From NCBI GenBank assembly GCA_023663085.1, contig JAMPIB010000037.1, positions 1 to 39,373 on the forward strand: a DNA stretch of 39,373 nt, given 5' to 3'. The position numbers and the translations under genes are program-made. The stretch is from Ruminococcus sp. Lineage in GTDB: Bacteria > Bacillota > Clostridia > Lachnospirales > Lachnospiraceae. This document shows, one piece after another, positions 16,227 to 23,619 of the stretch (position 1 is its first letter; the number at the start of each line of letters is the position of its first letter). Under the pieces are notes generated by a model. It saw only the letters and a program-made list of their open reading frames with translations. It was not told the DNA's origin and made no database searches.

Positions 16227-18149
16227 ATGGCGATTGTGAATATTACGGCATTTTTTATCTGCCTGCTGATGCTGTCCTATCATTGGAAGACGACGTTGGT
16301 GGAGATGTTTCCGCCGCTTACCTGTATGCTTACGCTTGTACTTTATGTGCTGGCTTTTTTGGGACATCTGAGTCTGATCGATGGGATCGGTCTTTTTATC
16401 ATAGCCGCTTTTTTATGCTGGCTTGTCAGCAGAAAGCAGGAACAGCGGACTGCGTTTGGCAGGGCATGTCTGCACAATGTGACAAGCGTGTCGTTTATTA
16501 CTGCGGTCTGTCTTTTACTGGTCGTGATATTTTGCACTTCCGCCAAGGTCGTATCGTGGTGGGATGATGTCAATTTCTGGGCCGCAGATGTGAAATCCAT
16601 ATATTATCTGGACGGTTTTGCCTCAAAATACGGAAATGTTTCGCCGGAATACGGAGATTATCCGCCGGCCGCCCAGCTTTTCAAATGGTGGTTTCTGCAC
16701 TTTGATCCGCATACGTTCCGGGAGGGACTGGCTTTTGCCGGCTATTATGTCATGAATATCATTTTCATGCTGCCGCTGCTTAAGAAAATAACAGGTAAAA
16801 ATGTTTTCATTCTCTTTGGTATGGCGGCCGCGCTCTGGTTTCTGCCCAGTATTGCGGAAGTTTATGGCTATGATGGCTTCTGTGCGGATCTGACGATGGC
16901 CTGTGTTTACGGCGCCTTTTTGTTGGCGGTAACGGATAAAGAGTCGGAAGGTGAATTATTCTATTACGGACGGCTGGCCTTGTATCTGAGCGTGCTCGTG
17001 CTGATAAAATCGGTCGGCTTTATCTGGGCGTTTTTCGGGCTGGTCTTCTTTTTCCTCTATCAATGGACGGAGCAGGAGAAAAAAAGTAAGAAAAAAGTGC
17101 TTCCGGTCGTATTGGCGCCTGTCATCACGGGGGGAAGCTGGATGCTGTTCTGCCTTCTGATGCGCCGGATCACCAGAACGACGGCCACGGCGGTGAAATA
17201 TGTGACAACGGACGAATACGGTCTGTCCGGATACATGAGTGAGTTTGCCAAAGCCTTTATAAAAGCTTTTTTTACATATCCTCTGCATAAGGAAAAAAGC
17301 CTGCTGCTCGATCTGACGCCGTTTGCCTTTTATTTATGTATCTGTCTGCTCGTCATTTTTTTCTTTCGCCGGAAACTTTTGTCTGGAAAGCAGGGAAAGG
17401 CGGTGTTGTGGTTCAGTATCATAAGCGGGGCTCTTTTTTACGCTATTATCTTCATTGCGCATATTACAATCTTTGCCACGGAGACGCAGTATCTGGAACC
17501 GGAGGGGATGATCTCTTCCATTGAGCGGTACGGAGCGCCTTTTACCATTGGCACGCTGCTATTTCTGGCGGGTATCTGGATGATGCACGGAGAAACTCTT
17601 TTCATCCGGGCAAAAAGGCCGTTTCTGGTAAAATACGGTACCTGTCTGACGTTTATTTTGTTCGTGGCTTTGACAGCGGGGTGGAAGAGCGGCGGTCATG
17701 GTCTGATCGGTTATCGTGCGGAAACCGCGGATAAGAGACAGGAACGGGAGGCTATGATCGATGCGGACGCCAAGGTGTTTTTGCAGACGCTGCGCCTGCT
17801 GGGGACAGAGGAAAGTACGAGGGTATGCTATATCCAGAGAGATGATGCGCCCCGCTGGGTGAAAAACAGTTATACGAGTCTGGAGGCCTCGCCGGTCTCT
17901 GTCGTCTATAAAAGTGTGAATCTGGAGGATGCCGTGCCGGACTGGATGGCGCAGGAGATACGCTCTCTACATGCAGAATATCTGTATGTGGAAGATACGG
18001 ATGCCGATGCGGGTGCGGTATTTGACGTTATGCTGGCGGAGGGGGCATTTGCCTGCGAAACGCTTTACCGCGTAGAAGATGATGGAAAAAAGATGCGTCT
18101 GACGGCGGTGACGAAGGCGTCCGAGGAGCCGGAAAATGTGCGGAAATAA
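16227..18149 (+). CDS. Polytopic membrane protein, probable GT-C-type glycosyltransferase
   Basis: 640 residues. About a dozen hydrophobic segments fill the first 470 residues, followed by a soluble C-terminal part. An acidic loop soon after the third or fourth segment reads SWWDDVNFWAADVKS, comparable to the catalytic Asp-containing first loop of GT-C enzymes that use polyprenyl-phosphate sugars. It is followed 16 bp later by a GT2-GtrA fusion, a partner able to make such a lipid-linked donor. A cell-surface glycosylation role is inferred; the acceptor is unknown. Confidence 0.65.
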   Translation: MAIVNITAFFICLLMLSYHWKTTLVEMFPPLTCMLTLVLYVLAFLGHLSLIDGIGLFIIAAFLCWLVSRKQEQRTAFGRACLHNVTSVSFITAVCLLLVVIFCTSAKVVSWWDDVNFWAADVKSIYYLDGFASKYGNVSPEYGDYPPAAQLFKWWFLHFDPHTFREGLAFAGYYVMNIIFMLPLLKKITGKNVFILFGMAAALWFLPSIAEVYGYDGFCADLTMACVYGAFLLAVTDKESEGELFYYGRLALYLSVLVLIKSVGFIWAFFGLVFFFLYQWTEQEKKSKKKVLPVVLAPVITGGSWMLFCLLMRRITRTTATAVKYVTTDEYGLSGYMSEFAKAFIKAFFTYPLHKEKSLLLDLTPFAFYLCICLLVIFFFRRKLLSGKQGKAVLWFSIISGALFYAIIFIAHITIFATETQYLEPEGMISSIERYGAPFTIGTLLFLAGIWMMHGETLFIRAKRPFLVKYGTCLTFILFVALTAGWKSGGHGLIGYRAETADKRQEREAMIDADAKVFLQTLRLLGTEESTRVCYIQRDDAPRWVKNSYTSLEASPVSVVYKSVNLEDAVPDWMAQEIRSLHAEYLYVEDTDADAGAVFDVMLAEGAFACETLYRVEDDGKKMRLTAVTKASEEPENVRK

Positions 18150-18165
18150 GAGAGGGGAATCTGGA

Positions 18166-19254
18166 ATGTCATCTTATTATGATATTCCGGTCATCATACC
18201 TGCGTATGAGCCGGATGAAAAGCTGAATATATTGCTGCATAAGTTAAAAGAAGCAGGGATTGTGCATATCGTGGTCGTGGATGACGGCAGCGGCAGCGCG
18301 TATCAGTCGTTGTTTGAACGGGCCGCGGCGATAGAAGGCTGCGAGGTACTGACCCATTCAGTCAATCTTGGCAAGGGCAGGGCGTTAAAGACAGCCTTTA
18401 ATCATTGTCTATTGCAGTTTCCCGAAGTATGCGGCTGTGTGACGGCTGATTCGGACGGACAGCATACGCCGCAGGATATTCTGTCATGTATGAAAAAACT
18501 GACAGATAACCCCGAGGCTTTGATCCTGGGCTGCCGCAACTTTGATGCGCCGGATATTCCCGCACGCTCCGTATTTGGCAATAAGTGTACGAGAAAAGTA
18601 TTCAGTTATCTGGTCGGACTGTCAGTTTCTGATACCCAGACAGGTCTGCGGGCAATTCCTTCTTTTTTTATGAAAGAACTGATGAATGTGAAAGGCGAGC
18701 GCTTTGAATACGAGACGAATATGCTCATTGAGACGAAAAATCTGCATATTCCCGTTCTGGAAGTCCCGGTAGAGACCATTTATCTGGAAGAAAATAAGAC
18801 GAGCCATTTTAATCCGATCAAGGATTCTCTGCGGATCTATATGATATTCGGCAAATTCCTGTTCTCCTCCTTATCTTCGAGCGTACTGGATCTGCTGCTG
18901 TTCAGTCTGTTTTGCGGGATGCTTCGCGTATCGTCAGGCGCTCTGGGCGAAGTGCCCTATATTGTCGAGGCGACCGTGCTGGCGAGGATCATTTCAGCAG
19001 TCTATAATTTTGCCCTGAATTATAAAGTCGTCTTTAAAAGCAATGCCGGTATAGCGGCAACTGCTGTGAAATACGGACTTCTGGCGGTCTGCCAGATGCT
19101 TTGCAGCGCATTTTTAGTCAACGGTATCTACTCCCTGACGGGAGGGAGCGAAGTGTTGGTCAAGATACCGGTGGATGTGTTTTTATTTTTCGCAAGTTTC
19201 GTGATACAGAGGGAGTTTGTGTACCGGAAAAAAGAGCAGGGCCAAAGAGAGTGA
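18166..19254 (+). CDS. Glycosyltransferase family 2 (DPM1-like) fused to a GtrA-like membrane domain
   Basis: 362 residues from the ATG at 18166 (GAGAGGGG upstream). The N-terminal GT-A domain (about 1-215) starts IPVIIPAYEPDEK and carries VVVDDGSG and the metal-binding ADSDGQHTP motif. The C-terminal part (about 225-355) has four hydrophobic helices typical of GtrA/DPMS proteins. The likely job is synthesis and flipping of a polyprenyl-phosphate sugar, used by the adjacent GT-C-like protein. A terminator follows the gene. Confidence 0.82.
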   Translation: MSSYYDIPVIIPAYEPDEKLNILLHKLKEAGIVHIVVVDDGSGSAYQSLFERAAAIEGCEVLTHSVNLGKGRALKTAFNHCLLQFPEVCGCVTADSDGQHTPQDILSCMKKLTDNPEALILGCRNFDAPDIPARSVFGNKCTRKVFSYLVGLSVSDTQTGLRAIPSFFMKELMNVKGERFEYETNMLIETKNLHIPVLEVPVETIYLEENKTSHFNPIKDSLRIYMIFGKFLFSSLSSSVLDLLLFSLFCGMLRVSSGALGEVPYIVEATVLARIISAVYNFALNYKVVFKSNAGIAATAVKYGLLAVCQMLCSAFLVNGIYSLTGGSEVLVKIPVDVFLFFASFVIQREFVYRKKEQGQRE

Positions 19255-19292
19255 GCCGAAATGGCGCTGTTCAGGCGGAAACAGTGACGTTT

Positions 19293-19329
19293 GCAGGGTT
19301 GTCTGCTGGCATACCCTGCCGTTTTTTTT
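19293..19329 (+). terminator. Intrinsic terminator after the glycosyltransferase operon
   Basis: GCAGGGT (19293-19299) pairs with ACCCTGC (19313-19319), followed by an eight-T run. Confidence 0.85.
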
Positions 19330-19398
19330 CATATATATTCCCCAAGAGGTTCCCGCTCTGGATATGGACGGGAAGTCATCTGCGAAGGGGCGGGGAAT

Positions 19399-20046
19399 AT
19401 GAAGAAAGTCAAGTGGGGGATCAGAGCCGAACTGCTTTTGCTGGCGGCGGTATGCTGCGCTTTTTGGGTGAGAGCGGCGCATAGGGAGGAAACGTCAAAG
19501 GTACTGCCAATACAGGAAGAGGAAGAGCGCGAGGCGATAGAAGTTTCGGCGGATGGAGACTATATCAAGTGGGTGGATTTTAACATTACCAGCGAAGCGC
19601 TTGGAAAAGCCTATGAACTGGACAGGGATTCCTATCAGGAAGAGAATCATGTGAACTGGATCGAACTGCTTGCTTACGCAGGCGCCTTACAGGGCGGTAA
19701 ATTTGATAAAAAAAGCGTGGCCGCGATAGAGGAAACGGCGAAGAAACTGCTCTCCGGCGGGACAACGATGGAGAAGCTGACAAAGGACATGGAATATTAT
19801 GATTATTATAAAGAAGCCTACGAGGCGGTGCTTGGCGGCATGGTGGGCGAGTTTTCCCTGGAAGTGCAGGAAGAAGGCGGTACGGGCAGGGTGTGGAAAG
19901 ATTTCTATGGGCTGAAAGCCTTTTCTCCGATTGCCAGAGGATTCGAGTACAGTCATTATGACGATTTTGGTTCTTCGAGGAGCTATGGTTACAAAAGGCC
20001 GCACCTGGGGCATGACATGATGGGGCAGGTTGGTACGCCCATATGA
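19399..20046 (+). pseudogene. M23-family peptidase gene truncated by prophage insertion
   Basis: 215 residues remain. An N-terminal membrane anchor (about 8-22) and a conserved helical region (WVDFNITSEALGKAYELD, then NWIELLAYAG) lead to the start of the LytM/M23 domain, SYGYKRPHLGHDMMGQVGTPI. Reading then stops at a TGA at 20044-20046. The first zinc ligands (His and Asp of GHDMM) are kept, but the later HxH catalytic motif is missing. The break coincides with the 3' side of a serine recombinase gene 22 bp away, so the rest of the gene is expected at the far end of the prophage, outside the window. Confidence 0.85.
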
Positions 20047-20050
20047 ATAA
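20030..20050. other. Left prophage attachment site (attL region)
   Basis: The chromosomal M23 coding frame is lost here (around GGTACGCCCAT at 20032-20042) and prophage sequence follows. The exact crossover bases cannot be set without the right junction. Confidence 0.6.
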
Positions 20051-20055
20051 AATAT

Positions 20056-20090
20056 AGAATCTGTGCATCAAAAAATGATGCGCAGATTCT
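20056..20090 (-). terminator. Terminator of the integrase gene
   Basis: The 15-base arms 20056-20070 and 20076-20090 pair with a single G-U, around a five-A loop. The stem overlaps the integrase stop codon. Confidence 0.6.
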
Positions 20091-21624
20091 TATCATCCAA
20101 TATACACGTCTTAATGATCCGGCGGATTAATTCATTCTTTGCGCTGTATTCTATTGAATCAAAATTATCCAGCAAGTAGCAAATATTATGATAAATATCG
20201 GCTTCGGTTTCCGCAAGAGATTTATCGGCATTTTCCTGAAGCGCCGCTTTGCGAAGATTCGTCTCCAAAGTCTTCTTCTGTTTATCCATTTCCTCTATTT
20301 TGGCAATAATATAAGATGAGGCGGAAGAGTCCATAGCACTCATTAAAGCAGCGGTCAAATTATCAATAGAAACCTGTATTTGCTTTAGTTCAGCTTTTAT
20401 AGATGAAGTGCTTTGCAAGGCGCCATTGGAGTCTGGCCGGAGTTTGAAACCTTCCGGATGAAAGCGGATTTTGCGAAGCTGTTGTAAAAATGCTTCTTCA
20501 ACCTGCTCTATCCGTACATATTCGGTGTTGCATTTTGTCTTGCCCTGACGGAACATATCTGTACAGTAATAATAGGAAAAGCGTATCCCGTTTTTGTAAT
20601 ATGTCCTGATATCCATGCGGGCTCCGCATTTACAGCGAATGACACCTTTTAAAATGCCGCAGTCATATTTTGCGGTTCGGACCATTTTATTGATGCCAAG
20701 CCTTTTCTGTGCCGCAATCCAGTCGGCAGCAGGCATTACATAATCATGGATTCCGATCGCAATCGTCCAGTCAGATTTATCCTGCTTTTTTTGGGAATAC
20801 TTTCCGGTCTTTGTTTTGCCGTATCCGATCAGACCCTTTTTACCGTCGAAGAGTTCTGGATCCGGAAGAGTGCATCCTAAGTCGTGAAAGTAATAGTAGG
20901 CTTCTATGCTGTTTTGACAGTAAACAGGATTTGTTAAAATGCCATATATTTGAGAAGTATTCAGAAATTTGCCAGTCTGGCTCTTAATTCCGTTATCCCG
21001 GCAGTAACGTTCAGTTTTCGTTATCGTGTATCCTTGCAGGATAAGGTCATAGAGTGTTTTTACAAGCCATATGGTGTTTTTATCGACGACAAGATAAGAA
21101 TGCTCTTTTTCGCCTGTCTGGCGGCGCACGGAAGTCATTCCGGTGGGAAGTTTCCCGCCAGTCCATTTCCCGCCGGCACCGAGTGCCAGCATGTTGTCTG
21201 TAACACGTTCGGAGGTGTTTTCGCGTTCCAACTGCGCAAAGGCGGCCAGAATATACATGACAGTACGTCCCATTGGCGAAGTAGTGTCAAAAGATTCTTT
21301 TACGGAAATGAAAGCTACGTCGTATTCCTGGAATACATCATACATAGCAGAAAATTCCTGCACGTTTCGGCTGATACGATCCAGCTTATAGACCATGACC
21401 ACGTTTAAGACTCCGGCGCGGACATCGGACATTAATTCCTGGAAACTTGGGCGGTTTGTGTTTTTGCCGGAGAATCCTTCGTCTTTATCATAAATCTTGA
21501 AGTCAATATCCTTATCCTTAAAAATAATGCCGGCATAATCCTTGCACATCTGGACTTGTACGTTGACAGAGTCGCTGTTGTCGCGGTAGACAGATTTACG
21601 CGGGTAGATTCCAACTGTGAACAT
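20068..21624 (-). CDS. int: Large serine recombinase (prophage integrase)
   Basis: 518 residues from the ATG at 21624, which follows AGGAGG; codons upstream are excluded. The resolvase domain (about 1-150) has the catalytic Ser11 in GIYPRKSVYRDN and the ERENTSERV helix. A recombinase domain (about 160-270) follows. A zinc ribbon has cysteine pairs in IRCKCGAR and YYCTD...KTKC (about 330-380). A C-terminal coiled coil lies at about 410-480. This is the order of phage large serine integrases, which recombine attP with attB without supercoiling and need a directionality factor to excise. Its 3' end abuts the disrupted M23 gene, as expected for the integrase at attL. Confidence 0.92.
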   Translation of the reverse strand: MFTVGIYPRKSVYRDNSDSVNVQVQMCKDYAGIIFKDKDIDFKIYDKDEGFSGKNTNRPSFQELMSDVRAGVLNVVMVYKLDRISRNVQEFSAMYDVFQEYDVAFISVKESFDTTSPMGRTVMYILAAFAQLERENTSERVTDNMLALGAGGKWTGGKLPTGMTSVRRQTGEKEHSYLVVDKNTIWLVKTLYDLILQGYTITKTERYCRDNGIKSQTGKFLNTSQIYGILTNPVYCQNSIEAYYYFHDLGCTLPDPELFDGKKGLIGYGKTKTGKYSQKKQDKSDWTIAIGIHDYVMPAADWIAAQKRLGINKMVRTAKYDCGILKGVIRCKCGARMDIRTYYKNGIRFSYYYCTDMFRQGKTKCNTEYVRIEQVEEAFLQQLRKIRFHPEGFKLRPDSNGALQSTSSIKAELKQIQVSIDNLTAALMSAMDSSASSYIIAKIEEMDKQKKTLETNLRKAALQENADKSLAETEADIYHNICYLLDNFDSIEYSAKNELIRRIIKTCILDDKNLRIIF

Positions 21625-21690
21625 AGTATCATCCTCCTGTATATCATACTGGCAGCAGGGTATAAAAATGCCCGGCACTTGTATTTTTGT

Positions 21691-21741
21691 CGGGAAAATG
21701 ATATAATTCACTTGCTTAGGGTGAGTTATATTATTTTCCCG
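21691..21741. repeat. 21-bp inverted repeat upstream of the integrase
   Basis: The arms 21691-21711 and 21721-21741 are inverted copies with two mismatches, separated by 9 bp. Each arm contains an AT-rich TATAAT-like core inside CGGGAAAAT...CAC. It lies 67 bp before the integrase start. It may be an operator, a divergent promoter pair or a transcription barrier. Confidence 0.6.
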
Positions 21742-21797
21742 GTATAGTTCAGTTCCGCTCCGGTGTTGGTAGCATCGGGGCGGATTTGTAATAACTT

Positions 21798-21813
21798 GTT
21801 GCGACGTCGCAAC
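21798..21813. repeat. 16-bp perfect palindrome with GACGTC core
   Basis: GTTGCGACGTCGCAAC is perfectly self-complementary. Its central 14 bases recur at 31770-31783 inside a prophage gene. It is a possible protein-binding site. Confidence 0.5.
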
Positions 21814-21833
21814 GGTAATTGCATATATGCTAA

Positions 21834-21847
21834 TTCCAACGTTGGAA
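21834..21847. repeat. 14-bp perfect palindrome TTCCAACGTTGGAA, copy 1
   Basis: It is identical to a copy at 22470-22483. Copy 1 is intergenic and 26 bp before the -35 box of the small peptide gene. Confidence 0.5.
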
Positions 21848-21872
21848 AAATTAAGCCTTAGAGTATCAAACG

Positions 21873-21901
21873 TTGTATGAAAAACAAATATATGTTAAAA
21901 T
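21873..21901 (+). promoter_or_regulatory. Promoter of the small hydrophobic peptide gene
   Basis: TTGTAT (21873-21878), a 17-bp spacer and TAAAAT (21896-21901). Transcription would begin near 21908, giving a 40-base leader. Confidence 0.65.
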
Positions 21902-21947
21902 TTTTGTGTTGTCATACCCAATCCGGCAACGGAAAGGGGGTGCATAT

Positions 21948-22046
21948 ATGCTAAACATAGCTATCTCAATCTTGAATGCTGTTGTGGCGGGCGTGATTTG
22001 CCATCTCGTCTGCAAGTGGTTAGACAGCAAGGATAATGACAACTAA
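21948..22046 (+). CDS. 32-residue hydrophobic peptide, candidate Fst-like type I toxin
   Basis: The peptide has a single membrane helix (about residues 3-25) ending KWLD, then a charged tail SKDNDN. This is the shape of Fst/Ldr-type membrane toxins. AAAGGGGG lies at ideal spacing before the ATG. The gene has its own promoter and ends 10 bp before a bidirectional terminator. A convergent promoter beyond the terminator would make an RNA complementary to this gene's ribosome binding site and start. Toxicity is inferred from architecture only; I know no named family for this exact peptide. Confidence 0.75.
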   Translation: MLNIAISILNAVVAGVICHLVCKWLDSKDNDN

Positions 22047-22049
22047 CCC

Positions 22050-22126
22050 AAAAAGAAAACCCCAGAGTAGCCGCTCTGGGGTTTTCGCATGGTGCATACA
22101 TGCTGCATAACCATCTCTTTTGCCTA
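22050..22126 (-). ncRNA. Candidate antitoxin RNA, convergent to the 32-residue peptide gene
   Basis: A near-perfect promoter on the minus strand drives transcription toward the shared terminator, predicting an RNA of about 75 bases. The plus-strand sequence 22091-22104 (GGTGCATACATGCT) matches the peptide gene's translation start region 21939-21952 (GGTGCATATATGCT) at 13 of 14 positions. The minus-strand RNA can therefore pair with that region, a mismatch being G-U. A second shared 7-mer, CCATCTC, is at 22001-22007 and 22111-22117. This mirrors the RNA I/RNA II direct repeats of the pAD1 par system. Confidence 0.7.
22056..22085. terminator. Shared bidirectional terminator of the toxin/antisense RNA locus
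   Basis: AAAACCCCAGAG (22056-22067) pairs perfectly with CTCTGGGGTTTT (22074-22085). T runs on both strands make it functional in both directions. Confidence 0.88.
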
Positions 22127-22131
22127 TCGGC

Positions 22132-22160
22132 ATTATAGCATATGCAGAATGTAATTTCAA
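22132..22160 (-). promoter_or_regulatory. Promoter of the candidate antitoxin RNA
   Basis: On the minus strand TTGAAA (22160-22155) and TATAAT (22137-22132) are spaced by exactly 17 bp. It is closer to consensus than the toxin promoter, as is usual for antitoxin RNAs. Confidence 0.75.
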
Positions 22161-22200
22161 TATGCCCCAGGATAATTTTATTAATAAGAATTATATCGAA

Positions 22201-22419
22201 TTATATAAGTATTCCTATTATCTGGAATAAAGAACCTAAAATAATTAATACGGTTCCAACGATAACTCTCTTTTTATCTTTTTGAAATATTTGTTGTTGA
22301 TTGTCGTACCAAGCTGCTGTCTGGACATATTTCCCCTTTGTTCCAAGAACTGACCATAAACTAAGTATTGTTCCGAACATAACTAAAATAATACCGATTA
22401 TGCTTATAAATTTGCTCAT
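22201..22419 (-). CDS. Small membrane protein with two transmembrane helices
   Basis: 72 residues from the ATG at 22419, with a GTGGGG-like site upstream. Hydrophobic helices sit at about 4-22 and 52-72 with a basic loop between (FQKDKKRVIVG). No family is recognised. It lies last in the leftward lysogeny operon, directly upstream of the antitoxin promoter. It might be a superinfection-exclusion or immunity-type membrane protein, but that is only a guess from position and size. Confidence 0.6.
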   Translation of the reverse strand: MSKFISIIGIILVMFGTILSLWSVLGTKGKYVQTAAWYDNQQQIFQKDKKRVIVGTVLIILGSLFQIIGILI

Positions 22420-22450
22420 ATATGTATTCCCCACAAAATCACAATGTAAA

Positions 22451-22630
22451 TTATTTTTGTAATAGAAAATTCCAACGTTGGAAATATTTCTTGGAGTTTA
22501 TATCTATCAAATTCTTAAATAATAAGACTTCTTCTCTTGATAAGTCCTTCACTAAATCTTTCATTATCTTCATCTGCTCATCTGGAGGAAGGAGAGAGAA
22601 GTCATCTGGTGATATATCTATATTATTCAT
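22451..22630 (-). CDS. Small acidic hypothetical protein
   Basis: 59 residues if it starts at MNNIDISPDDFSLLPPDEQ. The frame is open further upstream to a GTG at 22747 that overlaps the SWIM gene by 20 bp, but that extension looks non-native. AAAGGA lies 13 bases before the chosen ATG, slightly far. The protein is helical and charged. Its last codons contain the palindrome TTCCAACGTTGGAA. No family is recognised. Confidence 0.5.
   Translation of the reverse strand: MNNIDISPDDFSLLPPDEQMKIMKDLVKDLSREEVLLFKNLIDINSKKYFQRWNFLLQK
22470..22483. repeat. 14-bp perfect palindrome TTCCAACGTTGGAA, copy 2
   Basis: Second exact copy, inside the 3' end of the small acidic ORF. See the copy at 21834-21847. 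Confidence 0.5.
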
Positions 22631-22727
22631 GATTAGATGTCTATCCTTTGTGTATTTCTCCATAGAATAACAATTGAAAGTCAATATTTTTATTATAGGT
22701 AATAAGTTAATATGAAGACCTTTTTTC

Positions 22728-23567
22728 TTAACGTGAGTAATACCCACGTTTAATTAACTGATTAGTAATATTGTCATCCGGTAAGGCTGTATCAAGGAGT
22801 GGATATTTGTGCCAAATCCCATCTCCATCAATATATGATTCGGTATCATATTTTCGATGTAAATAATAATGTATTTGCCTGGTGCTAAGTGTTGGTGAAA
22901 GTTGAATTTTGAAAATTTCCGTAAATCGTTCTTTTACCTTTTCAGGTATATGTTCTATGCAAAGTTTTTCAAGAATCTCTTTTTTATCTTTTTTGTCATA
23001 GGGTATATTTTCGCTATTTAATAGTTCGCATATTTCATTTTTAGTTCCGAACTTAACGGTATGATTTTCAGGTTCAGAATCAAATATAATTCCGGAATTT
23101 ATTAGTTCAATGACAGAGTCATTTACTTCGGCTAAGTATGATGGATGAGTAGAAGAAACATTACTTGCAATTTCAAGCAGTTCCTTTTGTGCGTCTACAG
23201 ATAATTCTTCAACCATATCAATTACTTTATCTAAACTTAAATGTTCATTTTGAGGGGTAACAATAGCATTTATGTTATGTTCTACGTTAATATTCATTAA
23301 TCCAAGTTCAATAGCCAGTCTGTAAATATGCTTACAGGGCAGTTTGCTCCGGTGAAAATCACCACAAGGACAATAGTCAAGAAAGGTTTCATATCGTCCA
23401 TGACTGCCTTGAAAATATCCATACAAATCCGTTGTATCTATTTTTACAGGAGTTAATTTTGCTGATTGGGCTGATTTGATGCGTTTTAAAGCATATTCTG
23501 TTGTGTGAATCTCCGCTGTCCACTTATTATTCCATATTTCTGATGCTTTTGTATTTTCTGTGCTCAT
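22728..23567 (-). CDS. SWIM zinc-finger protein
   Basis: 279 residues. A SWIM-type zinc motif (CPCGDFHRSKLPCKHIYRLA, pattern CxC...CxH) occupies about residues 66-85. The following region contains a SAP-like helix pair (EICELLNSENIPYDKKDKKE, about 180-205). SWIM domains bind nucleic acid or protein partners; no enzymatic domain is visible. It lies 52 bp downstream of the S24 repressor in the same orientation, so it should be expressed in the lysogen. It could be a lysogeny-expressed regulator or defence factor. AAAGGAG lies 11 bp before the ATG. Confidence 0.65.
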   Translation of the reverse strand: MSTENTKASEIWNNKWTAEIHTTEYALKRIKSAQSAKLTPVKIDTTDLYGYFQGSHGRYETFLDYCPCGDFHRSKLPCKHIYRLAIELGLMNINVEHNINAIVTPQNEHLSLDKVIDMVEELSVDAQKELLEIASNVSSTHPSYLAEVNDSVIELINSGIIFDSEPENHTVKFGTKNEICELLNSENIPYDKKDKKEILEKLCIEHIPEKVKERFTEIFKIQLSPTLSTRQIHYYLHRKYDTESYIDGDGIWHKYPLLDTALPDDNITNQLIKRGYYSR

Positions 23568-23619
23568 AAGAAACAGTACTCCTTTGTGATATTATTATAA
23601 TTTATGTAGAGATAACGAG

